A stretch of 41,846 bases of DNA, from contig NZ_JAQLDQ010000018.1 of the NCBI RefSeq assembly GCF_028209395.1, positions 1-41,846 on the forward strand, written 5' to 3'. Position 1 is the first letter of the stretch; each line of letters opens with the position of its first letter. Source of the stretch: Collinsella aerofaciens (GTDB lineage: Bacteria > Actinomycetota > Coriobacteriia > Coriobacteriales > Coriobacteriaceae). Below, piece after piece: positions 7,747 to 17,402 of this stretch. The notes beneath the pieces are model-generated. The model saw nothing but the letters and a program-made list of their open reading frames with translations. It did not search any database and had not been told where the DNA came from. A program made the position numbers and the translations under genes.

Positions 7747-9900
7747 TTACTGAACTTTGCTGGCGAACTCGAGGTATTGCATGCGCTGCAGCTTGTCGAT
7801 CGTCGAGGCGTAGGGGCTGTCTTCCGATTCCAAGTCGTAGCGCAGCCCGTCGGCACCGAGATAGCCGGCGACATTGATGGTGGGCACATCTGACCTTGTC
7901 GCAAGCAGGGCCTTTTGGTAATTGGTGAGCGGGGCGCCGATCTTATTAAGGGTAATGGCTGCAATCTCGTTTGCCCCGACGGTGTCGTAGACGTTGAGCT
8001 CGGTATTGCCGGCGATCTCATAGTTAGCCCAGACGAGATATGTCGACTGATAGATACGGAAAGCGTGGCTTGCCGTATCTTCCTGAGGGTACAGCTCGTC
8101 GTTGAGAGTCGTTGCGGCGCTCGGCTGATGGTCGCCAAAAAAGACAAGAACAACCGGTCTGCCGATGTTGCGGAGCTCGTTGATAAAGTACTCGAGGTCC
8201 CGGTCGGATGCGTTGATGCAGGTGAGATAGGTGTTGAGCGCGCTGTTGGCGCCTTCGCTGGCTCCCTCGACCCAATAGTTTGTCAGCTCTTCGGCGGGAA
8301 CGGTGCCATAGTCGTAGCCGCCGTGATTTTGCATCGTGACGTCAAAGATGAACTGCGGCGCTTCGTCGGTTCTAAGCAGGTCGAGTATCTTGTCGTAGGT
8401 GGCGTAGTCGCATACGCCGGCATGGTAATAGGGCGCACCTTCGAAATCGCCGATTGAAAGAAAGTCTCCAAAGCCCAGCTGCTGATAGATTTTATCTCGA
8501 TGGTAGTTGACGGGGTTTTGCGGGTGCATAGCGGTAGTGGTATACCCAAGCTCTTTAAGGTCCTTTGCCAGGCTGTTTACGCCATTCATCTGATACAGCT
8601 GATAGGGGATCTTGCCTAATCCGACAAAGGCCGTTGTCGCTCCGGTCAAAAATTCGAATTCGGAGTTCGCCGTTCCGCCACCGGCGACCGAAGCGAGCAT
8701 GGTGCCGCGAACAAGTGTGTCGGGAAGCGAGTTGTAGAATGCGGGGCCGGAGTACCCGGCCGCCTGGAGCTGCTCAAAGCACGAAAGGTCGCTAAAACTC
8801 TCGTTCATGATGGCAACAATCGTCGGCTTGATTTCATTGAACTGGGCAACGGCCGCCGCGCGCTGTTCGCTCGAGCCATATGTGCTGTCGTAGACGGCGG
8901 CGAGCTCCTGCTCGATGCTCTGCGCCTCATCGGGCGTATAGTCTTCGGGCTTCTCAATGGGCAACTCGTTGACCATTTCGGTGAACGAAGTGATAAAACC
9001 CTGAGACGCATACGTGGTGATGGGCTGCCAACGGTCAAATCCAAAATCCAGCGCCTGCTCCAAGTCGATGTTGGAAAAGCCTGAGAGCCCCACAACGGTC
9101 ACTAGCAGAAAAGCACAGAGGTTAGCGGCGATAGCGGGGAAGACATGGGTGGGCGTACGGAGCTTTCGCGGTCGGATGAGCGAAAGAAGCCCCAGGGAAA
9201 TCTCCAGCAGGGCGAGAGAGGTTACGATTCCGGCGGTAAAGGTAAACTCGTATCCCTCGCTCACTTCCATTGCGGTGCCAAGGGCCAAGATATCGCTTGG
9301 CAGGATGGCTTCGCCTTTAAACGTTATGACGAAGTGCTCGGCAATGCCAAGGACGCAACAGACGACGGGCACGAGGACCATGACGCCTCCATGACGCTGT
9401 CCCAGCAAATAAAGGGAGAGCAGAACCGTCGCGAGCAACCCGACGGAAAACCCGAATGAGTTGGCGGGAATGCGATAGAACGTTTCGTTGCAGGCAATTT
9501 CGATTGAAACGAACGAGAGCGCTGAAACAGCGGCGATGACAAGGATGTCGCGGCAAATACAGGCAACCGTTCCCGTCGCAAGGTCGGTTTGGTCGATAAG
9601 TCCCGAAACCAAGGGCTCGACAAGAAGTATGACGGCGGTAGCACCGAGCGCCGAATAAGAAAGGACCCATAGGGAATTGTCCTCATTTACGAGCAATTGA
9701 TTCGTAATCCATGCAGCTACCATGCCGAGCGGGATGAGGAGCGTCGCGCACCAAAAGACGCGGGCAATGGGCGGCTTTTCATTGTGTTTGATTGAAAAAT
9801 ATACGCGCACCACGACGATGGCCACGATAAGGACGGCGATGAATATGGGCAGATTGGCCATGTCGCTCGAAGTGATTTCAAGGGGGATATCTTCGGTCAT
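7747..9900 (-). CDS. LtaS/MdoB-like membrane sulfatase-fold phosphoglycerol transferase
   Basis: This is a polytopic membrane protein of 717 aa with about eight hydrophobic segments in residues 17-275, then an extracellular sulfatase-fold domain (about 355-680). Residues expected for the metal-dependent phosphoglycerol transferase site are present: MNES with Glu367, the GGGTANSEFE motif with the probable nucleophile Thr410, HGGY with His526, and FFGDHQPS with Asp590/His591. LtaS-type enzymes build polyglycerol-phosphate chains from phosphatidylglycerol; MdoB-type enzymes decorate glycans. The sequence alone does not decide between them. ATG 9900 is chosen (AGAGGA six nt upstream); the 25-codon extension lacks support. 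It is divergent from uvrA. A surface-polymer role is inferred from the fold. Confidence 0.87.
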   Translation of the reverse strand: MTEDIPLEITSSDMANLPIFIAVLIVAIVVVRVYFSIKHNEKPPIARVFWCATLLIPLGMVAAWITNQLLVNEDNSLWVLSYSALGATAVILLVEPLVSGLIDQTDLATGTVACICRDILVIAAVSALSFVSIEIACNETFYRIPANSFGFSVGLLATVLLSLYLLGQRHGGVMVLVPVVCCVLGIAEHFVITFKGEAILPSDILALGTAMEVSEGYEFTFTAGIVTSLALLEISLGLLSLIRPRKLRTPTHVFPAIAANLCAFLLVTVVGLSGFSNIDLEQALDFGFDRWQPITTYASQGFITSFTEMVNELPIEKPEDYTPDEAQSIEQELAAVYDSTYGSSEQRAAAVAQFNEIKPTIVAIMNESFSDLSCFEQLQAAGYSGPAFYNSLPDTLVRGTMLASVAGGGTANSEFEFLTGATTAFVGLGKIPYQLYQMNGVNSLAKDLKELGYTTTAMHPQNPVNYHRDKIYQQLGFGDFLSIGDFEGAPYYHAGVCDYATYDKILDLLRTDEAPQFIFDVTMQNHGGYDYGTVPAEELTNYWVEGASEGANSALNTYLTCINASDRDLEYFINELRNIGRPVVLVFFGDHQPSAATTLNDELYPQEDTASHAFRIYQSTYLVWANYEIAGNTELNVYDTVGANEIAAITLNKIGAPLTNYQKALLATRSDVPTINVAGYLGADGLRYDLESEDSPYASTIDKLQRMQYLEFASKVQ

Positions 9901-10093
9901 GGACGTTCCTCTGTTACGGCAAATTAAGTTCAGTATTAGATTACTGTAACCTTTCCACGGCATTTCGAGAAACAAAGCGCCCGATACGCAAAGCTAAAGG
10001 TCTGCGAATCTTGTATTACGAACATCTGTGCGCGTCGAGTGCGCTAAACTCATCGGCAGTATGATTCGATGCAATAGGAGGCAAGGAGCTTCC

Positions 10094-12973
10094 ATGTCTG
10101 ATTCTTCTATCGTTATTCGCGGCGCTCGTGAGCACAACCTCCGTGATATCGATGTTTCCATTCCGCGTGACCAACTCGTGGTCATTACCGGTCTTTCTGG
10201 CTCGGGCAAGAGTTCGCTGGCATTTGACACTATCTATGCCGAGGGCCAGCGTCGATACGTCGAGAGTCTTTCGAGCTATGCGCGCCAGTTCTTGGGCCAG
10301 ATGGACAAACCCGACTTGGATTCAATCGACGGCCTTTCGCCGGCGGTGTCGATCGACCAAAAGACGACGTCTAAAAACCCTCGCTCGACGGTTGGCACCG
10401 TAACCGAGATTTATGACTATCTGCGCCTGCTGTTCGCCCGTGTGGGCACCCCGCACTGTCCCGAATGCGGCCGCGTCATTGAGCGTCAGACGACCGACCA
10501 GGTTGCCGACAAGGTCTTGGCGGCGGGGGAGGGCCGTCGCGCGTTTGTGCTGGCACCGGTGGTGCGCGGGCGAAAAGGCGAGTACACCAAACTGTTTGAG
10601 GACCTTCGCGCCGAGGGCTTTAGCCGCGTGCGTGTCGACGGTGAAGTGCGCTCGCTCGACGATCCGATCGATCTGGACAAGAAGTTCAAGCACGATATCG
10701 AGGTCGTGGTCGATCGCATCGTGATCCGTGAGAACTCTCTGGGCCGTATCGCCGAGTCTGTTGAGCAGGCGACCGCGCTGGCTCACGGCAATGTAAACGT
10801 GTACATGCTGCCCGATCGTGATGCTCCCGAGGGGACCGAGGGCGAGCTGCTGGAGTATTCGTTGACCTTGGCGTGCCCGGAGCATGGTCACTCCATTGAC
10901 GATCTTCAGCCGCGTGATTTTTCGTTCAACGCTCCCTATGGCGCATGTCCTGAGTGCGACGGCCTGGGCTTTAAGAAAACCGTTGATGCCGAGGCGCTGA
11001 TCGAGGACCCCTCGAAGTCCATTGCCGACGGAGTCTTTGGTAGCCTGTTTGGCAATTCGAACTACTATCCGCAGATTTTTGCTGCGGTCTGCAAACACTT
11101 TAAGGTGAGCACCGATACGCCGTGGGAGGACTTGCCCCCTCGCGTGCGTCGTGCATTCTTGGATGGCCTGGGCGATACGAAGATCTCGGTCGACTACCAA
11201 AAGCTCGACGGACGTCGCAGCCAGTGGGATACCAAGTTTTCGGGCGTTCGCAACATCCTGTACGAACGCTATACCGAGACGACGAACGAGAACACCAAGG
11301 CGCGCTTGGAGAAGTACATTCGCGAGGAACCGTGCTCGAGCTGCCACGGCGCTCGTTTGCGCCCTGAGATGCTCGCCGTCACCGTGGGTGGCAAGTCCAT
11401 TTACGAGGTTTGTTGCCTGTCGTGCCGTGAGTCGCTCGAGTTTTTTGAGGGCCTGGAGCTCACCGAGCGCCAACAGTTTATCGGCGGGCGCATCGTCAAG
11501 GAAATCCTGGAGCGCTTGCGTTTTCTGGTCGATGTTGGACTCGACTATCTGACGCTCGATCGTGCCTCGGCGACGCTTTCTGGTGGCGAGGCACAGCGTA
11601 TTCGCCTGGCAACGCAGATCGGCGCGGGTCTCATGGGCGTGCTCTATATTCTGGACGAGCCCTCGATCGGTCTTCATCAGCGTGACAACGAGCGCCTGAT
11701 CAAGACGCTCGAGCGCCTGCGCGATATCGGCAATACCGTTATCGTCGTCGAACACGACGAGGATACAATCCGTGCCGCCGATTACGTGATCGACATGGGG
11801 CCCGGCGCCGGCGTCAACGGCGGACACGTAGTCGCGGCGGGAACGCCTGCCGATATCATGGCGTGTCCTGAGTCGATGACGGGCGCTTATCTGACCGGCA
11901 AACGAATGATCCGGGTGCCTGATGAACGGCGCAAGCCCGGTCGCGGCTGCCTTAAAATTACGGGCGCTCGAGCCAACAACCTCAAAAACGTTACTGCCAA
12001 GATCGAGTTTGGTACGCTTACGGTTGTTACCGGCGTGTCGGGATCGGGCAAGAGCTCCCTGGTTACCGACACCATTGCGCCTGCCCTTACGAACGCCATT
12101 CACCGTTCGACGCGCCCTGTGGGTCCGTATAAGAAAATCGAGGGCATCGAGTGTATCGATAAGGTTATCGATATCGACCAGTCGCCGATTGGCCGCACGC
12201 CGCGTTCCAACCCTGCTACCTATATCGGCCTGTGGGATGATCTTCGCGCGCTGTTTGCGAGTACGCCGGAGTCGAAGGCGCGCGGCTACTCGCCGGGTCG
12301 TTTCTCCTTTAATGTGAGTGGCGGGCGCTGTGAGGCGTGCAAGGGCGACGGACAGATCAAGATCGAGATGCACTTCCTTCCCGATATCTACGTTCCTTGC
12401 GAAGTTTGCGGCGGTAAACGCTACAACCGCGAGACACTCGAGGTCACCTACCGTGGCAAGACCATCTCGGACGTACTTGACATGAGCGTGGCCGAGGCAC
12501 TGGCTTTCTTTGGGAATATCCCGCAGATCAAGCGAAAGCTCCAGACGCTGTACGATGTAGGCTTGGGCTACGTGAGCCTGGGCCAGCCCGCCACGACGCT
12601 TTCGGGCGGCGAGGCACAGCGTGTGAAACTCGCCAAGGAGCTTCATCGACGCCAGACGGGCAAGACGTTCTATATTTTGGACGAGCCGACGACCGGCCTT
12701 CATTTTGAGGACGTCCGCCAGCTGCTCGATGTGCTGCAGCGCTTGGTCGATGCGGGCAACACAGTGCTGGTGATTGAACACAACCTTGATGTCATCAAGG
12801 TTGCCGACCGCCTGATCGATATGGGTCCCGAGGGCGGTAACGGCGGCGGAACCGTCGTGGTTTCGGGCACACCGGAGCAGGTTGCGGACTGTCCGCAGAG
12901 TTATACGGGCCAGTTTTTGGCGCCGTTGCTCAGGCGTGACCGGGAGCGTCAAGCTCAACTTGATGCTCAATAA
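10094..12973 (+). CDS. uvrA: Excinuclease ABC subunit A
   Basis: UvrA is the dimeric damage-sensing ATPase that hands lesions to UvrB. The 959-aa product has two ABC modules, with Walker A GLSGSGKS at 33-40 and GVSGSGKS at 647-654, and signature motifs [12 protein letters not shown] (about 495) and [12 protein letters not shown] (about 836). The zinc modules are visible as [23 protein letters not shown] and the CEAC...CEVC pair in the C-terminal half. Length is normal. ATG 10094 follows GCAAGGAG at good spacing and gives the family N-terminus; the 22-codon extension upstream is rejected. It is divergent from the LtaS-like gene, with a 193-bp gap in which I see no convincing -35/-10 pair, although TAAACT at 10045-10050 may be a -10. 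Confidence 0.98.
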   Translation: MSDSSIVIRGAREHNLRDIDVSIPRDQLVVITGLSGSGKSSLAFDTIYAEGQRRYVESLSSYARQFLGQMDKPDLDSIDGLSPAVSIDQKTTSKNPRSTVGTVTEIYDYLRLLFARVGTPHCPECGRVIERQTTDQVADKVLAAGEGRRAFVLAPVVRGRKGEYTKLFEDLRAEGFSRVRVDGEVRSLDDPIDLDKKFKHDIEVVVDRIVIRENSLGRIAESVEQATALAHGNVNVYMLPDRDAPEGTEGELLEYSLTLACPEHGHSIDDLQPRDFSFNAPYGACPECDGLGFKKTVDAEALIEDPSKSIADGVFGSLFGNSNYYPQIFAAVCKHFKVSTDTPWEDLPPRVRRAFLDGLGDTKISVDYQKLDGRRSQWDTKFSGVRNILYERYTETTNENTKARLEKYIREEPCSSCHGARLRPEMLAVTVGGKSIYEVCCLSCRESLEFFEGLELTERQQFIGGRIVKEILERLRFLVDVGLDYLTLDRASATLSGGEAQRIRLATQIGAGLMGVLYILDEPSIGLHQRDNERLIKTLERLRDIGNTVIVVEHDEDTIRAADYVIDMGPGAGVNGGHVVAAGTPADIMACPESMTGAYLTGKRMIRVPDERRKPGRGCLKITGARANNLKNVTAKIEFGTLTVVTGVSGSGKSSLVTDTIAPALTNAIHRSTRPVGPYKKIEGIECIDKVIDIDQSPIGRTPRSNPATYIGLWDDLRALFASTPESKARGYSPGRFSFNVSGGRCEACKGDGQIKIEMHFLPDIYVPCEVCGGKRYNRETLEVTYRGKTISDVLDMSVAEALAFFGNIPQIKRKLQTLYDVGLGYVSLGQPATTLSGGEAQRVKLAKELHRRQTGKTFYILDEPTTGLHFEDVRQLLDVLQRLVDAGNTVLVIEHNLDVIKVADRLIDMGPEGGNGGGTVVVSGTPEQVADCPQSYTGQFLAPLLRRDRERQAQLDAQ

Positions 12974-12993
12974 ATAGGCGATTCAGTTTATGG

Positions 12994-13024
12994 GCGCCAT
13001 CGACTCCTTGTGATTCGATGGCGC
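12994..13024 (+). terminator. Hairpin after uvrA
   Basis: A perfect 10-bp stem (GCGCCATCGA at 12994-13003, TCGATGGCGC at 13015-13024) has an 11-nt loop and lies 21 bp after the uvrA stop. No T-run follows, so it may be a poor terminator or an mRNA 3'-end stabiliser. Confidence 0.45.
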
Positions 13025-13038
13025 TTGCTGTGCCGAAG

Positions 13039-13068
13039 TGACGTATGCAGCCGAATTGGACATATACT
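13039..13068 (+). promoter_or_regulatory. Candidate ybaK-murJ-uvrC promoter
   Basis: TATACT (13063-13068) lies 38 bp before ybaK. TGACGT (13039-13044), 18 bp upstream, is a poor -35. The position between a hairpin and the first gene of a tight operon supports a promoter. Confidence 0.35.
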
Positions 13069-13105
13069 TAATCCTTGCGTCCGAATGCGAGGGAAAGGAT
13101 ATGTC

Positions 13106-13606
13106 ATGGCAAAGGCTGTAAAGACGCCAAAAACCAATGCGATGCGCGAGCTGGAAAGCGCCGGCATTTCCTATGTTCTACATACGTACGAAGACGATGG
13201 CGATGAGTCGGTGGGCCTGGGGGTCGCGATTTCGGAGCAGCTTGGCGAGGAGCCCGGTCAAGGATTTAAGACTTTGGTCTGTGTGACACCGTCCAACGAC
13301 TATGTTGTGTGCTGCATCCCTGTTGCCGACGAGCTCGATTTAAAGTCCGCCGCGCGTGCCGCTGGGGAGAAGTCCTTGGCCATGATGCATGTGAAGGATT
13401 TGCTTGCAGCGACTGGCTACGTTCGCGGCGGCTGCAGCCCGGTCGGTATGAAAAAACGCTACCGGACGCTTATTGATGAGACATGTGTCCTTTGGGATAC
13501 CATTTTTATTTCGGGAGGCAAGCGTGGTTATCAGCTCGAGCTTGCACCCGATGATTTAATTGCATTTTGCGGGGCGACGGTTGCCGCGATTACGAGAGAG
13601 GACTGA
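13106..13606 (+). CDS. ybaK: Cys-tRNA deacylase YbaK/EbsC family
   Basis: This trans-acting editing enzyme hydrolyses mischarged Cys-tRNA(Pro) and related aminoacyl-tRNAs. The 166-aa product is normal for YbaK. Family features seen are FKTLVC with the conserved Lys, the CCIPVADELDLK core, and GYVRGGCSPVGMKK, which closely matches the family's GGCSPxGMKK motif. ATG 13106 is used because GGGAAAGGA lies 7 nt upstream and homology begins here. Open frame continues upstream into the uvrA hairpin without meaning. The murJ start lies 3 bp after the stop, so ybaK, murJ and uvrC form one transcription unit. The link of a tRNA editor with a lipid II flippase has no obvious functional basis. Confidence 0.92.
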   Translation: MAKAVKTPKTNAMRELESAGISYVLHTYEDDGDESVGLGVAISEQLGEEPGQGFKTLVCVTPSNDYVVCCIPVADELDLKSAARAAGEKSLAMMHVKDLLAATGYVRGGCSPVGMKKRYRTLIDETCVLWDTIFISGGKRGYQLELAPDDLIAFCGATVAAITRED

Positions 13607-13609
13607 GCG

Positions 13610-15292
13610 ATGCCGCAGGAAGAATTGAAGCGCGGAGCTCATTTTGCAAAAGAATCTGCGCCTCAGACACCCTCATCCGAAGCTTCTTCGTCGCGAGACG
13701 ACACTGACGACATGGGCTCGTCGGACTACTCCACGGTTGGTCGTTCCGCCGGGCTTATGACCATCCTGACCATCGTGTCTCGCGTCACCGGTTTTATCCG
13801 CACGTGGGCAATGGCGGCCGCTATCGGCATGTCGCTGCTCTCGTCCTCCTATCAGGTCGCCAACAACCTGCCCAATATGCTCTACGAACTCGTGATGGGT
13901 GGCATGCTCGTGACGGCGTTTTTGCCCGTGTACATGGGCGTGAGGCGTGAGCAGGGTCGCGAGGCCTCGAACGAGTACGTGGGCAACCTGCTCGGCATTC
14001 TGCTTTTGGTGCTGGGTGGCATTTCGTTGCTGGGGACCGTGTTCGCCCCGGGCTTTATCTGGACGCAATCGTTCCTTTCGGGTGACGGCGGCAGCATGGA
14101 TACCGCTGCGTTCATGTTCCGTTTCTTTGCCATCCAGATTCTGTTTTATGGTTTGGGCTCGGTGTTCTCGGGCGTTCTCAACGCACACCGCGACTACTTC
14201 TGGTCGACGTTTGCCCCGGTCCTCAACAATGTGATCGTCATTGCGAGCTTTATGGGTTTTGCGCCCGTGTCCGCACAGTTTGGCGAACGTGCCGGCATCA
14301 TCTTGATTGCGGCCGGTACGACCCTCGGTGTCTTTGTTCAGATGGCATGTCAGATTCCCGCGCTTGGCAAGCACGGCGTGCATCCCCATATCCATATCGA
14401 CTTTAAGGACCCCGCGCTTCGCCAGACGATTGCGCTCGGTATCCCGACGCTGCTTGCCACAGTGTGCATGTTTGTCTCGACTTCTATCACCAACGCTGCC
14501 GCGCTGGTTGTCCAGCCCGAGACTGGTCCTTCCGTCATCGCCTATGCGCGCCTGTGGTACACGCTGCCCTATGCGCTGATTGCCGCCTCGCTTTCGACGG
14601 CGCTCTATACCGAGCTCTCTCATGACGCACAGGAGAAGGATTACGACAGCGTTCGCACGGGCATTTCGCGTGGCGTCGCCCAGATGCTGTTCTTCCTGAT
14701 TCCGTTCGCGCTGTACCTGATTGTCTTCGCGCGTCCGCTCAACATGATTTACTGTGCCGGCAAGTTTGATGAGTCCGGCGTGGCGCTGGTGTCCGAGTTC
14801 CTTGTCTACCTGGCGTTCTCGCTGCCGCTCTACGGCGTGGTCGTGTTGATGCAGAAGAGCTTCTCTGCCTTGCTCGATATGAAGCCCTATAGCCGCTATT
14901 GCCTGTATTCCGCCATCGGCCAGGCCGGCTCGGTTCTGCTGTTTGGCGTTGTGCTGGGCTTCGGTATGCCGGCAATCGCGCTTTCGTATGTCGTCGACTA
15001 CGTGATCTTGGTCGGCTGTTCGCTGTGGTGGCTGCGTCGTCGCCTGCGTGGTCTTCAGGTCAAATCTATCCTGCATGGCGGCTTCTTTGGCCTTTTGCTC
15101 GGTGGCCTGGGCGCTGCCGCAGGCGCCGGCGTCATGTGGGCGCTTGAACTCTTTGTCGGGGCACTTGGTGGCTCGATTCTGATTACTCTTGGCTACGTTT
15201 GCGTTGCGGGTGTCGTCTCGCTTGCTGTTACCTTTGGCCTTGCCGTCGTCCTTAAGATGCCCGAGGTCTCGGCGTTGCTTCGTCGCAAGTAG
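13610..15292 (+). CDS. murJ: Lipid II flippase MurJ
   Basis: MurJ is a membrane flippase that moves the undecaprenyl-linked cell-wall precursor across the cytoplasmic membrane. The 560-aa product has a hydrophilic Ser/Asp-rich N-terminal tail of about 45 residues, then SRVTGFIRTWAMA, which matches the MviN-family first helix, and about 14 hydrophobic segments to the C-terminus. Arg and Asp/Glu residues in the early helices fit the substrate cavity known for the family. GAGAGAGG precedes the ATG. uvrC begins within a few bases of the stop, so the genes are likely co-transcribed. The short C-terminal tail (LLRRK) shows none of the pseudokinase extension known from mycobacterial MurJ. Confidence 0.94.
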   Translation: MPQEELKRGAHFAKESAPQTPSSEASSSRDDTDDMGSSDYSTVGRSAGLMTILTIVSRVTGFIRTWAMAAAIGMSLLSSSYQVANNLPNMLYELVMGGMLVTAFLPVYMGVRREQGREASNEYVGNLLGILLLVLGGISLLGTVFAPGFIWTQSFLSGDGGSMDTAAFMFRFFAIQILFYGLGSVFSGVLNAHRDYFWSTFAPVLNNVIVIASFMGFAPVSAQFGERAGIILIAAGTTLGVFVQMACQIPALGKHGVHPHIHIDFKDPALRQTIALGIPTLLATVCMFVSTSITNAAALVVQPETGPSVIAYARLWYTLPYALIAASLSTALYTELSHDAQEKDYDSVRTGISRGVAQMLFFLIPFALYLIVFARPLNMIYCAGKFDESGVALVSEFLVYLAFSLPLYGVVVLMQKSFSALLDMKPYSRYCLYSAIGQAGSVLLFGVVLGFGMPAIALSYVVDYVILVGCSLWWLRRRLRGLQVKSILHGGFFGLLLGGLGAAAGAGVMWALELFVGALGGSILITLGYVCVAGVVSLAVTFGLAVVLKMPEVSALLRRK

Positions 15293-15298
15293 GTGCGC

Positions 15299-17239
15299 GT
15301 GGCCGGTCACGACAACATTCCAACGCTTGCCGAGCAGGTTTCGCGCGTTCCTACACAACCCGGTTGCTACCTTTGGAAAGATGCCAAGGGCGATGTCATC
15401 TATGTGGGCAAGGCAAAAAACTTGCGTGCCCGTATGCGTCAATACGTGACGCTGCAGGACGAGCGTCAAAAGATCCCGCTCATGATGCAGCTGGTGGCGA
15501 GCTTCGACTATATCGTGGTGGAGACCGAGCACGAGGCATTGGTGCTCGAGCGCAATCTGATCGGCCAGTACCATCCGTACTTCAACGTCGACCTTAAGGA
15601 CGATAAAAGCTATCCCTTTATCGCCATCACTAAAAGCGATCTATTTCCCGCTATTAAATACACGCGCGAGCGCCATAAGCCCGGCACGCGCTATTTTGGC
15701 CCCTATACCGATAGTCGTGCGGCGCGTGAGACCATCGATACGCTACGCAAGGTCATTCCTATTTGCTCGGCATCCTGTGCGGAATGGCGCCGCTGCCGCC
15801 GCATCGTCGAATCTCATAAGGGCGAAGAAGACATCGTCAATATGATTTGCGCGCAAAACGGGCGTCCCTGCTTTGACTACCATGTCGGGCGCGGCCCGGG
15901 TGCGTGTGTCGGCGCGATTTCCCCGGCAGACTATGCCAAGAACGTCAAGCGTGTCGAGCGCTTTTTGTCGGGCCATCGCAAGGATGTCGTCGATGAGCTG
16001 ACCTCCGAGATGACGGATGCCGCCGAGGCGCTCGACTTTGAGCGCGCGGCACGCGTCAAACGTCGTTTGGAGGTCATCAGGGGTCTGGACGATCGTCAGC
16101 AAGTCGTTTTTCCCTCCAGTGTCGATATCGATGTCATCGGTTTCTATCGCGAGGAGACCATCTCCGCCGCTTGCGTCTTTGTCGTGCGTGAGGGTCGAAC
16201 GGTTCGAACCTGCGAGTTTATTCTCGATAAGGGTTTGGATGTCGACGAAGAGGAACTTCAATCGGGCTTTCTTAAGCGCTATTACGACGAGACGGCTGAT
16301 ATTCCAGCTGAGGTCAACCTTTCCGTCGAGCTTGAGGATGCGGAGGCGCTGGGGGAGTGGCTTGCGGGCAAGCGTGAGCGTTCCTGCCATCTCCATAGGC
16401 CGCAGCGTGGCGAAAAGCACCGTCTGCTCGATATGGCATCCAAAAATGCGCGCCATGCCCTCATGCGCTACATGATGCGAACGGGGTACGCTGACGACCG
16501 CACCAATCAAGCGCTCCTGGAGCTCGAAAGTGCGTTGGCGCTGCCATCGCCGCCGTTGCGTATCGAGTGCTTCGATATCTCTACACTGCATGGCACCTTT
16601 ACGGTCGCCTCGATGGTGGTGTTTACCAACGGGCGCGCCGACAAGAGCCAGTACCGTCGTTTTAAAATTCAGGCCGAATTGGACGAGGCAAACGACTTCG
16701 TGTCGATGTCCGAGGTTTTGGGACGACGCTATGCTCCCGAGCGCATGGCCGACGAGCGCTTTGGCTCGCGCCCCGATTTGCTCGTTGTCGATGGCGGTAA
16801 GCCGCAATTGACCGCTGCGATCAAGCAACTTGAGGCTCTTGGGCTCGATATACCAGTTTGTGGCTTGGCGAAGGCCGACGAGGAAGTTTTTGTGCCTTGG
16901 GACGAGACTCCTGTCGTGCTGCCGACCGGGTCTGCTTCGCTCTATCTAATTAAGCAGGTACGCGATGAGTCCCACCGATTTGCCATCACGTTCCATCGCG
17001 AATTGCGCGACAAAGCCATGACGGTTTCGGTACTCGATGACGTTCCAGGCGTGGGACCCACCAGAAAACGTGCCCTTATGCGCCATTTTGGCTCGATGAA
17101 GCGTTTGCGCGCGGCGAGCGAGCAAGAGATCGCGGAAGTTCGCGGCATACCTGCCGATGTTGCCAAGGCGGTCCACGAGGCGCTCGTTGCATGGAATGCC
17201 GAGCGCGCCGAGGCGGCGGCTGGCCATTCCGATAGCTAA
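15299..17239 (+). CDS. uvrC: Excinuclease ABC subunit C
   Basis: UvrC makes both incisions in nucleotide excision repair. Domains in order are a GIY-YIG nuclease (CYLWKDAKGDVIYVGKAK near residues 23-40), a Cys-rich segment (about 156-203), a UVR domain (ALDFERAARVKRRLE) that binds UvrB, an RNase H-like nuclease (IECFDISTLHGT...) and C-terminal helix-hairpin-helix repeats (LDDVPGVGPTRKRALMRHFG). The start is GTG. GTG 15299 is preferred because AAGTAGG lies 5 nt before it; GTG 15293, directly after the murJ stop, would add two residues. The Cys cluster is atypical: the usual GRC-x2-PC ending reads GRG-PGAC, so one canonical Cys is Gly199, while extra Cys occur at 156, 160 and 166. Length (646 aa) is normal. 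Confidence 0.96.
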   Translation: MAGHDNIPTLAEQVSRVPTQPGCYLWKDAKGDVIYVGKAKNLRARMRQYVTLQDERQKIPLMMQLVASFDYIVVETEHEALVLERNLIGQYHPYFNVDLKDDKSYPFIAITKSDLFPAIKYTRERHKPGTRYFGPYTDSRAARETIDTLRKVIPICSASCAEWRRCRRIVESHKGEEDIVNMICAQNGRPCFDYHVGRGPGACVGAISPADYAKNVKRVERFLSGHRKDVVDELTSEMTDAAEALDFERAARVKRRLEVIRGLDDRQQVVFPSSVDIDVIGFYREETISAACVFVVREGRTVRTCEFILDKGLDVDEEELQSGFLKRYYDETADIPAEVNLSVELEDAEALGEWLAGKRERSCHLHRPQRGEKHRLLDMASKNARHALMRYMMRTGYADDRTNQALLELESALALPSPPLRIECFDISTLHGTFTVASMVVFTNGRADKSQYRRFKIQAELDEANDFVSMSEVLGRRYAPERMADERFGSRPDLLVVDGGKPQLTAAIKQLEALGLDIPVCGLAKADEEVFVPWDETPVVLPTGSASLYLIKQVRDESHRFAITFHRELRDKAMTVSVLDDVPGVGPTRKRALMRHFGSMKRLRAASEQEIAEVRGIPADVAKAVHEALVAWNAERAEAAAGHSDS

Positions 17240-17263
17240 ACACGAGCCTAAACTACTGATATA

Positions 17264-17308
17264 CATGATTGCGTGATTTTCAACCATTTATTTCGCCATG
17301 ATTGCATG
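17264..17308 (+). repeat. Two 12-bp direct repeats upstream of the nan operon
   Basis: CATGATTGCGTG (17264-17275) and CATGATTGCATG (17297-17308) differ at one base and start 33 bp apart, about three helical turns. They lie some 60-100 bp upstream of the probable promoter, a position suiting a dimeric regulator. Confidence 0.55.
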
Positions 17309-17340
17309 CTGGTTTCGGGTTTTATTAACGCTAAAACGTT

Positions 17341-17372
17341 TGACTAGTCATGGTGAACAACCCTGCTATCCT
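17341..17372 (+). promoter_or_regulatory. Probable nan-operon promoter with a palindromic operator
   Basis: The 10-bp perfect palindrome TGACTAGTCA (17341-17350) lies just upstream of an extended -10, TGC-TATCCT (17364-17372). TTGACT at 17340-17345 would be a -35 only with an overlong 21-bp spacer, so the extended -10 may act without it. A repressor at the palindrome would block polymerase. GntR-type regulators often use such sites, but the regulator is not in this window. Confidence 0.4.
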
Positions 17373-17402
17373 GCGGGTTGACGAAGACTGATATCTCACC
17401 TC

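Noticed and set aside
10322..12970. Long minus-strand open frame opposite uvrA
   Set aside because: Antisense shadow of uvrA. No domain or plausible start, and uvrA itself is unambiguous.
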